Source: AWTP1-13 sp963832445 (lineage in GTDB: Bacteria > Pseudomonadota > Alphaproteobacteria > Rhizobiales > Hyphomicrobiaceae). Taken from it: 64,000 bases of DNA. Below, in pieces: positions 16,785 to 26,126 of this stretch. A program made the position numbers and the translations under genes. The notes under the pieces were generated by a model. It was not told the DNA's origin, searched no databases, and was given only the letters and a program-made list of their open reading frames with translations. Location: NCBI GenBank assembly GCA_963832445.1, contig CAWHUM010000018.1:204451-268450 (forward strand). The letters run 5' to 3'. The number at the start of each line of letters is the position of its first letter. The stretch's first letter is position 1.

Positions 16785-18689
16785 GCCTCATCGATGATCC
16801 TGCGCAGGGCGCGCACGAGCTCGGTCCCGGAGTAGGGCTTGCGCAGGATCTCGAGATCCGAAGACCAAATCTCTCCGGCGCGCGCCACATCCTCCGCAAA
16901 GCCCGATGTCAGCAGAATTGGAACCGTCGGCGCATTGGTGCGCATCCACTGTGCCAGCTCGAAACCCGACATGCCGCCGGGCATGACCACGTCGCTGAAC
17001 ACGAGATCGATCTCTTGCCCCGACTTCAGCACCTGCACCGCTTGCGCGGCGTTGCCCGCCTCGATCACCGAGTAGCCGAGATTGCGCAGGCGCCGCGCGG
17101 TCACTGTGCGCACTTCGGCATTGTCTTCCACGAGGAGAATGGTCTCACCAATTTCGAGGGCTGCGGAGGCCACCTTTTTGGAAGCCGCGCGACGCTCCGC
17201 CTCTGCCGCCACGCGCGGCAGATACAGATTGACCGTCGTGCCTTTGCCGACCTCGCTGTAGGCGGTCACGTGCCCGCCCGACTGCTTGACGAAACCGTAG
17301 ATCACACTGAGCCCCAGGCCCGTGCCCTTGCCCGGCTCCTTGGTCGTGAAGAACGGCTCGAAAACGCGGGCCAGCACCTCACGCGGCATGCCGATGCCCG
17401 TGTCCGACACGGACAGCCGCACGTAGTCGCCGGACTGAACGCCGACCTCGGTGGCGACGTCGCCGTCGTCGAGCCTGACGTTCTTGGTCTCGATCACCAG
17501 CTTGCCGCCGCCGGGCATGGCGTCGCGCGCGTTGATCGCAAGGTTGAGGACGAGCGTTCTCGATCTCGCTGGGGTCGGCTCGCACCTGCCACAGCCCCGG
17601 TGCCAGGAGGGTGGCGAACACCACCGTCTCGCCCAAGGTTCGGCGCAGCAGCTCGGCCATGGTCAGCACCTGCTCGTTGAGGTCTAGCACCATGGGGTCG
17701 AGCTTGCGCCGGCGGGCGAAGGTGAGGAGGCGGTTGGTCAGCCGCGCGCCCATGAGTGCCGCGTTGTTGGCGCGGGCCAACAGATCGCGTTGCTCCGCAT
17801 CTTCCAGCACCATGTCGAGCAGCTCGTGGTTGCCGGTGATGATGGTGAGCAGATTGTTGAAGTCGTGCGCGATGCCGCCCGTCAGCTGGCCGATGGCCTC
17901 CATGCGTTGCGACTTGCGCAGGGCCTCGTCCTGCTCGACCTGATGGCTGATGTCGCGGTTGAGAGACAGGAAGCCGACGGCCTGCCCCTTCTCATCGCGC
18001 AGAACGGAAATCACGGTCTCGGATGGGAACACCTCGCCCGACTTCCTGCGGAAATTGATGGTGACGGTCTCGGGGGCCGCTTGCAGTTGCAGGCGCTCCT
18101 TCATCTTTGCCAAGCGCTCCGATTCATCGGCGTCTTTGTAGAGAACCGACGTCGGCTGGCCGATCAGCTCCTCTGGCACATAGCCGAACACGCGCGCCAC
18201 CGCCGGATTGCAGAGGGTGATCGTCTTGGCTTGGTCGACGATGAGAAGGGCGTCGGGCAGCTGGTTGAAGATGGTTTGCAGAAGCGTCTGCTCGCGCAAG
18301 CCGTCGGTGGCGACCTGATCGGACAGGTCGTGAATGATCCCCGTGAAGTAGGGCCGGTCATCGACCGAGAACTGGCTGACTGCAAGGTGCGCGGGAAAGA
18401 TGGCACCACTCTTGCGCCGCGCCATCACCTGGCGGCCGATGCCGATGATCTTGCGCTCGCCTGTCTCCAGATAGTGCTGGATGTAGCCGTCGTGCCGGCT
18501 ACGGAAAGGCTCGGGCATCAGCACGTTGACGTTCTGGCCGACGAGCTCGTCGCTAGAGAAGCCGAATAGGTCGCTGGTCGCGGAATTGACCGTGCGGATG
18601 ATCCCCCGCGCATCGATGACGATGATGGCGCCGGCGGCGCTCCGCAGCGCCGCTTCCAGCATCTGCGGGCTAAAGGCAGTATCGGGCAT
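16781..18689 (-). pseudogene. FixL-like haem-PAS hybrid histidine kinase (hFixL-like; one frameshift)
   Basis: Domain order is PAS (1-125), PAS (135-250), HisKA (His275 in GGIAHDFNNLL), HATPase (GTGLGLSVIYGF) and a C-terminal receiver (ILLVEDNAEV, phospho-Asp in LVFSDVVMPGG). The first PAS has PFRSRHDGYI and KIIGIGRQV. His66 and Arg86 occupy the positions of the haem-ligating His200 and oxygen-sensing Arg220 of Bradyrhizobium FixL, with the same 20-residue spacing. This predicts an oxygen-sensing haem kinase. Near 17555 the frame breaks (about two bases missing or one added) in the ENALVLNLAINARDA region, and both halves are otherwise intact. There is no adjacent fixJ. A convergent OmpR regulator abuts its 3' end. 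Confidence 0.82.
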
Positions 18690-18810
18690 TGCCGGTTCCC
18701 TGGCGTCCCTGCAGTATATAGCCGAAGTTCAAGACTCTGTGACAGCGCAGTGGCGCCTCCCGCACTGGGCCTCGGGAGCGGGTGTTTGGCCCCCGCATGC
18801 GGTACCACTA

Positions 18811-18824
18811 TTGACGATCATCAA
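18811..18824. promoter_or_regulatory. near-consensus FNR/FixK box before the host-attachment-family gene
   Basis: TTGACGATCATCAA differs from TTGAT-N4-ATCAA at one position. Its centre is about 67 bases before the ATG at 18885, giving a predicted leader of about 26 bases. It also lies upstream of the divergent FixL-like kinase gene. Confidence 0.65.
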
Positions 18825-18884
18825 AGCAGCGGACCGTGGCACCAGGTAGGATGGATAATTAGTGAGCCAAAGGAAAGACGATCC

Positions 18885-19346
18885 ATGAAGCACAAGCGGA
18901 CGTGGGTGGTGATTGCGGATGGCGGTCACGCGAAGGTGTTCGAGAGCCAAGGTCGGGCCGCTGATCTCGCTCCCGTCGAGGGAATGACCTTTTCTGCGGA
19001 CCTGCCGCGCAGTCATGAACTCATGACCGATCGGCTGGACCGCGCCTACGAGTCCCGTGGTCACGCACGCCACGCTATCCAGAGTCGATCCGATCCGCAT
19101 CGGGAGCTGAAGCGCCAGTTCGCCAAGCAACTCGCCGACATTCTCGAGGCCAGGCTGGCGGAGAAGCGGTTCGATAGTCTCGTCATCGTCGCGCCGCCGC
19201 CGGCGCTCGGCGACCTGCGCGAGGCGCTGCCCAAGAGTGTGCGGGCGAAAGTGACGGCCGAGCTGGCGCACGATCTGGTCAAGACGCCCCACAGCGAGCT
19301 TCCCCGCCACTTGAAGGGCGTTCTGAGCAAAGGGTCCGAGCAGTAG
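18885..19346 (+). CDS. host attachment family protein
   Basis: The 153-residue protein opens KRTWVVIADGGHAKVFESQG and contains a conserved FAKQLADILEARL helix and LVIVAPPPALGDLREAL, which fit the host-attachment protein family (eRF1-like fold). Family function is poorly defined; it was named for plant attachment. The ATG at 18885 follows an AAAGGAAAG ribosome site and is preferred to upstream frame extensions. A patatin gene follows 39 bases downstream. Confidence 0.8.
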   Translation: MKHKRTWVVIADGGHAKVFESQGRAADLAPVEGMTFSADLPRSHELMTDRLDRAYESRGHARHAIQSRSDPHRELKRQFAKQLADILEARLAEKRFDSLVIVAPPPALGDLREALPKSVRAKVTAELAHDLVKTPHSELPRHLKGVLSKGSEQ

Positions 19347-19385
19347 GGCTGCAGCCGCGCCCAAATACCCTAGGAGCAAACCCGG

Positions 19386-20306
19386 ATGGCCAGCTTACGC
19401 ATCGGCCTTGCGCTGGGCAGTGGCGCGGCCCGCGGTTGGTCGCACATCGGCATCATCGAAGCGCTGGCCGAGGCCGGTATTGAGCCCGACATTGTATGCG
19501 GGTGCTCGATTGGAGCCCTGGTCGGCGCTGCATATGTCGCTGAAGAGCTGCCGGCCCTGAAGGGCTTCGCGCAATCCCTCAACTGGCCGCAGATAGCGCG
19601 CATGCTCGATGTTCGCCTGTCCGGCGGCGGACTGATAGCCGGCCAGGAGATCGTCGCACTCCTGCGCAAGCTGAAGATCTCGGCCCCCGTAGCCAGCTAC
19701 CGCAAACCCTTCGCAGCGGTTGCGACCGATCTCGAAACCGGGCGGGAGATCTGGTTGCGGGACGGGCCGATTGAAGAGGCAGTCCGAGCGTCCATCTCGA
19801 TACCTGGCATACTCAGTCCGGCCCGGCATGCAGATCGCTGGCTAGTGGATGGAGGCCTTGTCAATCCCGTACCCGTTTCCGTCTGCCGAGCGCTCGGCGC
19901 CGACGTGGTGATCGCGGTGAACCTCAATGGCGATATCGTCGGGCGCCATGCAACGGACAACCACAAGCGCAACTCGGATAGCGCCAGCGGGGCACCGCCG
20001 GAATTCTTGACGCGCCTCGTCAATCAGGTGCCAACCGCATGGCGGGAGCAGGCATCGGCGATCCTTCCGAAGCTGGTATCGTCCGCGCCAACCTCACCGG
20101 GCTATTTCGAGGTGCTCATGACCTCGATCAACGTCATGCAAGATCAGATCACGCGGGCACGTCTTGCCGGGGAGCCGGCGCACGTGATGCTGGTGCCCAG
20201 GTTGAGACATATCGGACTAATGGAGTTCAATCGGGCAGAGGAGACGATTGCCGAGGGACGCGCAGTTGTCGAGCACGCACTGCCTCTCCTGCGGAGATAC
20301 CTCTGA
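19386..20306 (+). CDS. patatin-like phospholipase (RssA-type)
   Basis: The 306-residue protein shows the patatin oxyanion motif GLALGSGAARGWSHIG, the nucleophile elbow GCSIG and the catalytic Asp in VDGGLVNPVPV, all in the RssA-like N-terminal arrangement. No signal peptide or membrane helix is visible, so a cytosolic or membrane-peripheral acyl hydrolase is likely. It is probably co-transcribed with the host-attachment-family gene behind the FNR-type box. Confidence 0.88.
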   Translation: MASLRIGLALGSGAARGWSHIGIIEALAEAGIEPDIVCGCSIGALVGAAYVAEELPALKGFAQSLNWPQIARMLDVRLSGGGLIAGQEIVALLRKLKISAPVASYRKPFAAVATDLETGREIWLRDGPIEEAVRASISIPGILSPARHADRWLVDGGLVNPVPVSVCRALGADVVIAVNLNGDIVGRHATDNHKRNSDSASGAPPEFLTRLVNQVPTAWREQASAILPKLVSSAPTSPGYFEVLMTSINVMQDQITRARLAGEPAHVMLVPRLRHIGLMEFNRAEETIAEGRAVVEHALPLLRRYL

Positions 20307-20322
20307 TGCGCGTGCGGCCGCC

Positions 20323-21297
20323 TCAATTAGAGAATTCGGCCACCACAGCCGCATGGCAGGAGCCGGAAGAGCGTGCGTTGCGGGCATAGCCGACAAGCTC
20401 GTCACTCAACGTCTCGTTGTGCGCCTCGATGCTGTTGAAGCGCGCATGCAGCGCGCGGCTGACCAGGATGTGATCCAGCATCTGTGGGCGACCGTGATGC
20501 AAGACGCTCCAGCGGCGGTCTTCGGGCAGCGCCCGGTCGAGCAGCACCAGGGACCGGCTCGACAATGCCCCGTTGCCGGTATCCTCCTCCGCGCCGACGA
20601 TGATCTTCAGCGGCACTTCGTGGTCCTCGGCATTGAAATCGCCTGCTACGGCGATCAGCCTGTGCGCTTCGGCGTCGAACATCTGCTCCAGCAGCAGACG
20701 TAGCTCGAGGGCCTGGCCCGAGCGCCGCAGGGCGGAGAGGAAATAGCCCTCCGCCCAGCCACCGACCGTCTTCCACACGAACGGCTCGAGCTTTTGTCCC
20801 GGCACGCTGGAGGCGAGCGGGGCGCGCAGATGCAGATTGACGACCGTGAGGCACTGGCCGTCCGGCAGCAGGATTTCGGCGACAAGCAAGGGCCGGTCGA
20901 AATGCACCGGCTCGACCTCTTGGGGGCGCGGATCGGCCGTGATGGGTCGCATCCGCAGCGGCTCGACGAGCGCGTGCAAAACCTGCCGATGCGCCCGGAT
21001 CGGATAGCGCGACAGCGTCACCAGGTTGTGCACGTCGGCTGCGCCATGGCCGGCGGGGCCTGTTGTCGCTGCCCGCGCGTAGCCGGCATAGCGCGTGCCG
21101 GCGAGCAACCGGTCGAGCGCCGCCAACGTGCGGTCGCGCTGGCCGGGGACGTGCTGGCCGTTGACTTCCTGCAGGCACAGGACGTCCGCACGCAGGCGCT
21201 CGAGCGCAGGCCGCAGGACTTCGGCACGCGCCTCGAGCGGCATGGTGGCCCTCGGCGGCAGGTCCAGGCTTTCCAGATTGAAGGTCGCGATTCGCAT
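20323..21297 (-). CDS. endonuclease/exonuclease/phosphatase family protein
   Basis: The 324-residue protein starts MRIATFNLESLDLPPR and has LCLQEVNGQ (catalytic Glu), VNLHLRAP, VAGDFNAEDHE (Asp/Asn pair) and LDHILVSRAL. These are the four EEP-superfamily active-site motifs. The substrate cannot be told from sequence. It has no secretion signal. A small cytochrome c gene lies 18 bases upstream in the same direction, which suggests co-transcription. Confidence 0.85.
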   Translation of the reverse strand: MRIATFNLESLDLPPRATMPLEARAEVLRPALERLRADVLCLQEVNGQHVPGQRDRTLAALDRLLAGTRYAGYARAATTGPAGHGAADVHNLVTLSRYPIRAHRQVLHALVEPLRMRPITADPRPQEVEPVHFDRPLLVAEILLPDGQCLTVVNLHLRAPLASSVPGQKLEPFVWKTVGGWAEGYFLSALRRSGQALELRLLLEQMFDAEAHRLIAVAGDFNAEDHEVPLKIIVGAEEDTGNGALSSRSLVLLDRALPEDRRWSVLHHGRPQMLDHILVSRALHARFNSIEAHNETLSDELVGYARNARSSGSCHAAVVAEFSN

Positions 21298-21315
21298 CGG
21301 TTCGTGCAGGAGCAG

Positions 21316-21663
21316 CTATTTTTGCCCGACATCACCCAGACTGTCGATGAAGCTCAGCAGGGCGTCGATCTCCGGTGGATTGAACTTGAACTGCGGCATG
21401 TCGGGATGGCCGGTGACAATACCCTCCGCCAACGCCTCGGCCAGCTGCTCGATGGGATACTTCTTCGGCAGCACCCGGAAAGGCGGCGCCAGGGCCAAGG
21501 GGCTTAGCCCGGCCGCCGCAATGTCGTGGCAGCGGGCGCACAGTCGCTCGGCAATTGCCCGACCCTTCTGAACATCCGGGTCGCGGGCAATGACCGGTGC
21601 TGCGGTCAAACCCGCGACGAGCATGGTCGTGGCCAGTCTTATCCACATGGTCGCTTTCGGCAC
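21316..21663 (-). CDS. small periplasmic cytochrome c
   Basis: This 115-residue protein has a signal peptide (MWIRLATTMLVAGLTAAPVIA) and one c-type haem motif in AERLCARCHDIAA. A distal methionine in HPDMPQFKF is typical of class I monohaem cytochromes. It could act as a soluble electron carrier. Its upstream region contains a TTGAC-N4-GTCAA palindrome. Confidence 0.85.
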   Translation of the reverse strand: MPKATMWIRLATTMLVAGLTAAPVIARDPDVQKGRAIAERLCARCHDIAAAGLSPLALAPPFRVLPKKYPIEQLAEALAEGIVTGHPDMPQFKFNPPEIDALLSFIDSLGDVGQK

Positions 21664-22038
21664 GCCGGCCCTCTGCTATTTGTGAGCACACGCACAGTCT
21701 CTGAGCCGAGCAGAAGCTCCTGCAGTGGCCCGAGAACCTGTCGCCCAGCAAGCGAAGCCTCGCCGGCTTGGTGATCTCGGTTGTTGCACGCACCATCCTG
21801 CCGACCAGGCTGCCTTGTCATTGACCGGCGTCAAGGGCATATGGAGCGGGCTTGTGCGCAAGCAGATCGCCGGCGGGCGCGGCAGTGCGTTTTCGACGCT
21901 GGCCTGGGCATCGAGCTCGAGACGGCACAGCGTCCGACCAAGAATTGCAAGCCGGACAGCAGGGTGGCGGACGAGACCCAAAAAAAGCCGCAAGACTGCT
22001 TGCGTTGGCGGGGGCCTGACGCTAGGTGAGGCGGCTTC
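21664..22038. other. intergenic region, no gene seen
   Basis: No convincing coding frame is present between the cytochrome c gene and tRNA-Ser. Apart from the palindrome at 21821-21834 I see only an A-run near 21980 and no clear terminator. Confidence 0.5.
21821..21834. promoter_or_regulatory. FNR-like palindrome upstream of the cytochrome c gene
   Basis: TTGACCGGCGTCAA is a perfect palindrome with TTGAC/GTCAA half sites, one base per half from the FNR/FixK consensus. It lies about 165 bases before the cytochrome c start. It is weaker evidence than the four boxes above. Confidence 0.4.
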
Positions 22039-22128
22039 GGAGAGGTGGCTGAGTGGTCGATAGCACCGCACTCGAAATGCGGCATACTCGCAAGGGTATC
22101 GTGGGTTCGAATCCCACCCTCTCCGCCA
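22039..22128 (+). tRNA. tRNA-Ser (anticodon CGA)
   Basis: The 90-base sequence folds as a long-variable-arm tRNA. The acceptor pairs GGAGAGG with CCTCTCC, the anticodon stem CCGCA/TGCGG encloses CTCGAAA with anticodon CGA at 22073-22075, and the T arm is GTGGGTTCGAATCCCAC. An encoded CCA ends at 22128. An integrase gene begins about 165 bases downstream, so the 3' end is a likely integration site. Confidence 0.95.
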
Positions 22129-22291
22129 TAGCTTTGTCCGTCATCGTCCAGCAATGTCCAAGAATACCAGTGATAGCAAAAGGAAACTCGGCTGAGGCGT
22201 CCGCAGGCATGCCCGACCGTCCGTTGATATCCAAAAATCAAACGTGTATAGGAACGTGGATAAAGGCGGCGAGGCGATTGCAAGCCCCAAG

Positions 22292-23521
22292 ATGCCCAGG
22301 ACACTGCACAGGCTCTCTTCCGCGAAGGTGACAAGCGCCAAGCCCGGCATTCATGCCGACGGCCTGGGGCTCTATCTTCAGTGCACGCTCGGTGCCGACT
22401 GCCGGATTAACAAGAGTTGGTTCTTCCGCTTCACGCGCAATGGCCACGAGCGCCGCATGGGGCTGGGCGCACTGCATGAGGTCGGGTTGGCCGAAGCACG
22501 TGAGCTAGCCGATGCGGCCCGCCGGCTGCACAGACAGGGCATCGACCCGATCGCGACGCGCGATGCTGAGAGACTAGGGAAGAGGGCGGGAGCAGCCGTC
22601 ACGTTCCGCAGCGCCTTTGACGCCTATTTCGCTGCGAAGTGCCAAAGCCTTTCAAACGCGAAGCACAAGTTGCAATGGCAGCGAACGATGGAAACGTACG
22701 TGTTTCCAACCATTGGCAGCCTTCCAGTGGCCGACGTGACCACACAGCAAGTCCTCGACGTGCTGTCTCCAATCTGGTTTCAGAAGCCTGAGACGGCGAA
22801 GCGCGTGCTGCAGCGTATGGAGGCCGTCTTCAAGAGCGCCATCCTGCGCGGGCACCGCACAACCGCCTCGGCGTGCGTGGGTGTGACGCAGGAGCTTGGC
22901 ACACGACACCGCGAAACGGTCCATCATCGGGCTCTGCCCTATAGCCAAGTGCCAGACTTCCTTGTGCGCCTTCGGGCTAGTCCGAGTTGGCCGGCGACGC
23001 GCCTGGCGTTCGAATGGCTCGTCCTGACGACCACACGCAGTGGCGAGACGCGATTGGCACGGTGGGCAGAGATAGATGAACAAGCGGAACTGTGGACTAT
23101 CCCCGCCGAACGCATGAAGGCCAAGCGCCCATTTGTCGTGCCATTGTCGCCGCGCTGCCTCGAGATTTTGCGTGCATTGCGGGGTATCTATCCGTCGGCG
23201 CCAGCGGACCTACTGTTCCCTGGCACAAAGCCCGGCGCACCGCTCAGCGACATGACGCTCACAAAGGTGCTGCGGGACATGGGGCTGGCTGACAGAGCTA
23301 CGGCGCATGGCATGCGTAGCGCATTCAAGGTCTGGTGTGCGGAAGTCGCCAAGGTTCGCGACGAAGTCAGCGAAGCAGCCCTGGCGCACACCGTCCCGGG
23401 GAAGGTTCGGGCCGCCTACCTGCGCACCGAATTCCTGCAAGAGCGGAAACAGCTGATGGCAGCGTGGGCACGGTTCTGTGCTGAGCGACACTGCGCGGTA
23501 GAACCCTTGCAGCAGCTATGA
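22292..23521 (+). CDS. tyrosine recombinase (P4-type integrase) next to tRNA-Ser
   Basis: About 409 residues from the ATG at 22292. A GTG at 22244 is possible but lacks a clear ribosome site. The N-terminal DUF4102-like region contains SAKPGIHADGLGLYLQ. A core-binding region follows. The catalytic domain has the first Arg in TTTRSGETRLARW, H-x-x-R in HGMRSAFKVW and the Tyr in RAAYLRTEF. Proteins of this type integrate islands into tRNA 3' ends, which fits its place after tRNA-Ser. No second copy of the tRNA 3' end was found in the window. Confidence 0.88.
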   Translation: MPRTLHRLSSAKVTSAKPGIHADGLGLYLQCTLGADCRINKSWFFRFTRNGHERRMGLGALHEVGLAEARELADAARRLHRQGIDPIATRDAERLGKRAGAAVTFRSAFDAYFAAKCQSLSNAKHKLQWQRTMETYVFPTIGSLPVADVTTQQVLDVLSPIWFQKPETAKRVLQRMEAVFKSAILRGHRTTASACVGVTQELGTRHRETVHHRALPYSQVPDFLVRLRASPSWPATRLAFEWLVLTTTRSGETRLARWAEIDEQAELWTIPAERMKAKRPFVVPLSPRCLEILRALRGIYPSAPADLLFPGTKPGAPLSDMTLTKVLRDMGLADRATAHGMRSAFKVWCAEVAKVRDEVSEAALAHTVPGKVRAAYLRTEFLQERKQLMAAWARFCAERHCAVEPLQQL

Positions 23522-24058
23522 CTTGAATCGTTTCTCAACAAGCTCCCCAATCCGAAAAGTCATCATCTGGCGACTGACTTCGAAGCGATCTGCCAAGGCA
23601 GCAATGAGGTCTTCGTTCTCCAGGTCGACAAGCCGACCTTGCAGTTGTTGATTGAGCACATGCTGAGGCACAAGCAACTCACTGGCAAACCGATTTGCCT
23701 CCACCTCCTTGCGATCCCAACCCAAAGATGACTTAGCGTCTCGCGCAAACGCCAAGAACTTCTTGTCGACATGCACCTCCGCGCCGATCTCTTTCATGTG
23801 CAGCTCGAAATGGCCTAGCTCATGGGCCAGGGTAAAGCGTTGCCGGTTGAGATGATGCAGCGAGTTGACAACGATGATTGCTGCATCCCGCATGAAGATC
23901 ATTCCCGATAGGTCTTCCTCAAGCGGTACGAAGCGCACAGAGATGCCTTTCCGCCGCGCGATGTGGTCGACATCAACGGGGCAACCCGTAATCTCCAACT
24001 CCGCCAGAAGCTCGCGTGCTCTTGTCCTCGGGTCTTGGCTCTTCCTGGTTCGGGTCAC
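23516..24058 (-). CDS. ImmA/IrrE family metallo-endopeptidase
   Basis: The 180-residue protein has the zinc motif FTLAHELGHFELH and the downstream Glu in EVEANRFASELLVP, diagnostic of ImmA/IrrE peptidases. It starts with GTG in a GTGA overlap with the upstream XRE gene stop, so the two are translationally coupled. Such XRE-ImmA pairs regulate integrative elements by cleavage of a repressor. Its 3' end overlaps the convergent integrase gene by 6 bases. Confidence 0.88.
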   Translation of the reverse strand: MTRTRKSQDPRTRARELLAELEITGCPVDVDHIARRKGISVRFVPLEEDLSGMIFMRDAAIIVVNSLHHLNRQRFTLAHELGHFELHMKEIGAEVHVDKKFLAFARDAKSSLGWDRKEVEANRFASELLVPQHVLNQQLQGRLVDLENEDLIAALADRFEVSRQMMTFRIGELVEKRFKS

Positions 24059-24399
24059 CGGGTCCCTCGCTTCTCACGCGCACTGATGGAGCCGACCACT
24101 CTTGCAACTTCTTCCTGCTCGCGCTCGCTCAATTTTACGGCAGACCGAATTGCACGATCGATAGTTCCGACCGGTTCACCTCCGGCCACTGGAAGCAGGG
24201 CGTGGACATCGACCCTGAGAGCGCGCGCGAGCCTGTAGAGATGGTGTATCGGTATCCGCTGTCTGCCGGTCTCGATGTTGGCGATAGACGCCCGAGATAA
24301 TCCGATGGCTCTGGCAACCTCGATCTGGTTCAGGCCAAGCCGCTCCCGATGCCGCCGCACGAGCTGCCCGAGTTGCCAATAAAGTTCTGATTCCTCCAC
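24055..24399 (-). CDS. XRE-family helix-turn-helix repressor
   Basis: The protein (about 114 residues from a GTG at 24399) has a classic XRE domain: GLNQIEVARAIGLSRASIAN and IETGRQRIPIHHLYRLA. A C-terminal extension contains LSEREQEEVARVVGS. The start is uncertain; a TTG further upstream would add 12 residues. It is coupled to the ImmA gene and is a likely repressor of the element. Confidence 0.82.
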   Translation of the reverse strand: MEESELYWQLGQLVRRHRERLGLNQIEVARAIGLSRASIANIETGRQRIPIHHLYRLARALRVDVHALLPVAGGEPVGTIDRAIRSAVKLSEREQEEVARVVGSISAREKRGTR

Positions 24400-24577
24400 G
24401 CACTCCCTTATGATCCGCCGACACCATAGCGTCAATCATGCAAACGTGTTTGCTAATAGCACATAAAGATGTGCTCTTTGTTGACAAAAGCATGGCAGGC
24501 TGCTGTCCGTCGTCAGGTTCTTTGCGACAGTTTGAGGTTTTCGTGACGGGAGGCTCTGGCTCGGTTGCGGTTTCAGC

Positions 24578-25559
24578 TTAGGCGGCTTTTCTCTGGTGGT
24601 GCAATCGTCGTTGTTTGATGGTCTCTCGTTTTATCCTTTCACGTTGAAGCAGGATGGTCTGGCCGCGTCCGAAGTAGACATCGGCCGGCGTCAGGTTCTG
24701 CAGACTTTCGTGGTAGCGGTGGTGATTGTAGTGATCGACGAAGCGATCGATGTGCGCTTCGAGGTCGCCGGGTAGGTAGTAGTTGTCGAGCAGGATGCGG
24801 TTCTTGAGCGTCTGATGCCAACGCTCGATCTTGCCCTGGGTCTGGGGATGTTTGGGCGCCCCACGCACGTGCCCCATGCCGGTGTCTTCGAGCCATTTCG
24901 CCAAGTCGCCCGAGACGTAGCTGGAGCCGTTGTCGCTGAGCAATCGCGGTTTGTGCACCACGCGCGCTGAAGCACACCCAGATGCGGTGAGGGCGAGCTG
25001 CAGCGTGTCGGTAACGTCGTCGGCCCGCATGGTCGTGCAGAGCTTCCAGGCGATGATGTAGCGCGAGAAGTCGTCGAGGATGGTGGACAGATAGAACCAC
25101 CCCCAGCCGATCACCTTCAGGTAGGTGAAGTCGGTCTGCCAGAGCTGGTTGGGGGCTGTGGTCTTGTCTTTGAACTCGTCGGCGGCCTTGATGACGATGA
25201 AGGCAGGGCTGGTGATCAGATCGTGGGCCTTGAGCAGCCGATAGACCGAAGACTTCCGAGACAAAATAGCCTTCTGTATCGGTGAAGCGGGTGGCCAGCT
25301 CACGCGGCGACAGCTCCGGCACATCCAGCGCCATGGCCACGATGCGCTGGCGCACATCATCAGGGATGCGGTTCCAGACGCGATCGGGCTTGGAGGGTCT
25401 GTCTTCGAGCGCCTCGGGTCCGCCGGCTCGATAGCGATCGTACCAGCGATAGAAGGTCGACGGGCGGATGCCCAGCATCTCCAGGGTTCGTCGGGCCGGC
25501 AGATGCGATTGCTCGACCAGGCGGATGATCTCGAGCTTCTCGGAGCCGGGGAGCCTCAT
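24578..25559 (-). pseudogene. IS3-family transposase orfB (one frameshift)
   Basis: An N-terminal HTH (HLPARRTLEMLGIRPSTFYR) precedes an rve integrase core with Asp in WQTDFTYLKVIGWG, Asp in LLSDNGSSYV and Glu in QGKIERWHQTLKNR, the DDE triad. Near 25254 one base is extra after the EGYFVSE codons, and the rest (SSVYRLLKAHDLITSP) continues in another frame to the stop at 24578. This break is inside orfB and is not the usual orfA-orfB programmed shift. Confidence 0.88.
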
Positions 25560-25930
25560 GCCTCGTCTCCCCCATCCGCGATCATGCTTTTTTTGAGCAG
25601 CCGCAGTTCCAGCGCCTGTTCGGCGACGACCTCTTTCAGATCCTGAGCCTCACGGCGGAGGGCCTTGACCTCGTCGCTGGTGGCGGCGCGGGCAGTGTCG
25701 CCGGCGAGCCGCCGCTTGCCGGCTTCCAGGAACTCCTTGGACCAGCTGTAGTAGAGGCCTTCGGCGATGCCCTCGCGGCGGCAGAGTTCGGCGATGCTCA
25801 TCTCGCCGCGCAAGCCGTCCAGCACGATGCGGATCTTCTCTTCGGCCGAGTAGCGCTTGCGCGTCGCCCGACGGATGCCCTTGACGATGTCTTCCGATGA
25901 CTGGGCGTTGGTGTTGGATTTCTGTCTCAT
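25556..25930 (-). CDS. IS3-family transposase orfA
   Basis: The 124-residue protein has a transposase_8 helix-turn-helix (KRYSAEEKIRIVLDGLRGEM, then IAELCRREGIAEGLYYSWSK) and a C-terminal leucine-zipper-like helix (EVVAEQALELRLLKKSM). Its stop overlaps the orfB start by 4 bases. Confidence 0.9.
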   Translation of the reverse strand: MRQKSNTNAQSSEDIVKGIRRATRKRYSAEEKIRIVLDGLRGEMSIAELCRREGIAEGLYYSWSKEFLEAGKRRLAGDTARAATSDEVKALRREAQDLKEVVAEQALELRLLKKSMIADGGDEA

Positions 25931-26126
25931 CTTCGCTCCCCTGAGGGCTACGATGAGCCAGAAATCCTCCCTTCCTCAAGCCGCTAAATCTGTCTCACAG
26001 GTGCTGATGTCGGACACCCCATTGCCTAATCCAAGGAGCAAGCTCGTCGTCGGACATGAAGTCCAGGGAACTAGGTTCGCGTGCCATCATCTCCTCCAAA
26101 GCGGTAGTCGGTTTGCCTGTAGGACA

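Larger units (their letters stand above)
24504..26016. mobile_element. IS3-family insertion sequence
   Basis: The element is about 1.5 kb. Imperfect terminal inverted repeats begin TGTCCG at both ends (24504 inward; 26016 inward on the other strand), and further matched blocks TCAG and GACAG lie at the same spacing. It encodes minus-strand orfA and orfB. No clear target-site duplication is visible next to the ends. It lies between the XRE gene and the palindrome cluster of the element. Confidence 0.8.

Noticed and set aside
25240..25270. Programmed frameshift in the IS3-family transposase
   Set aside because: The break is inside orfB, not at the orfA-orfB overlap, and no slippery A-run or stem is present there.
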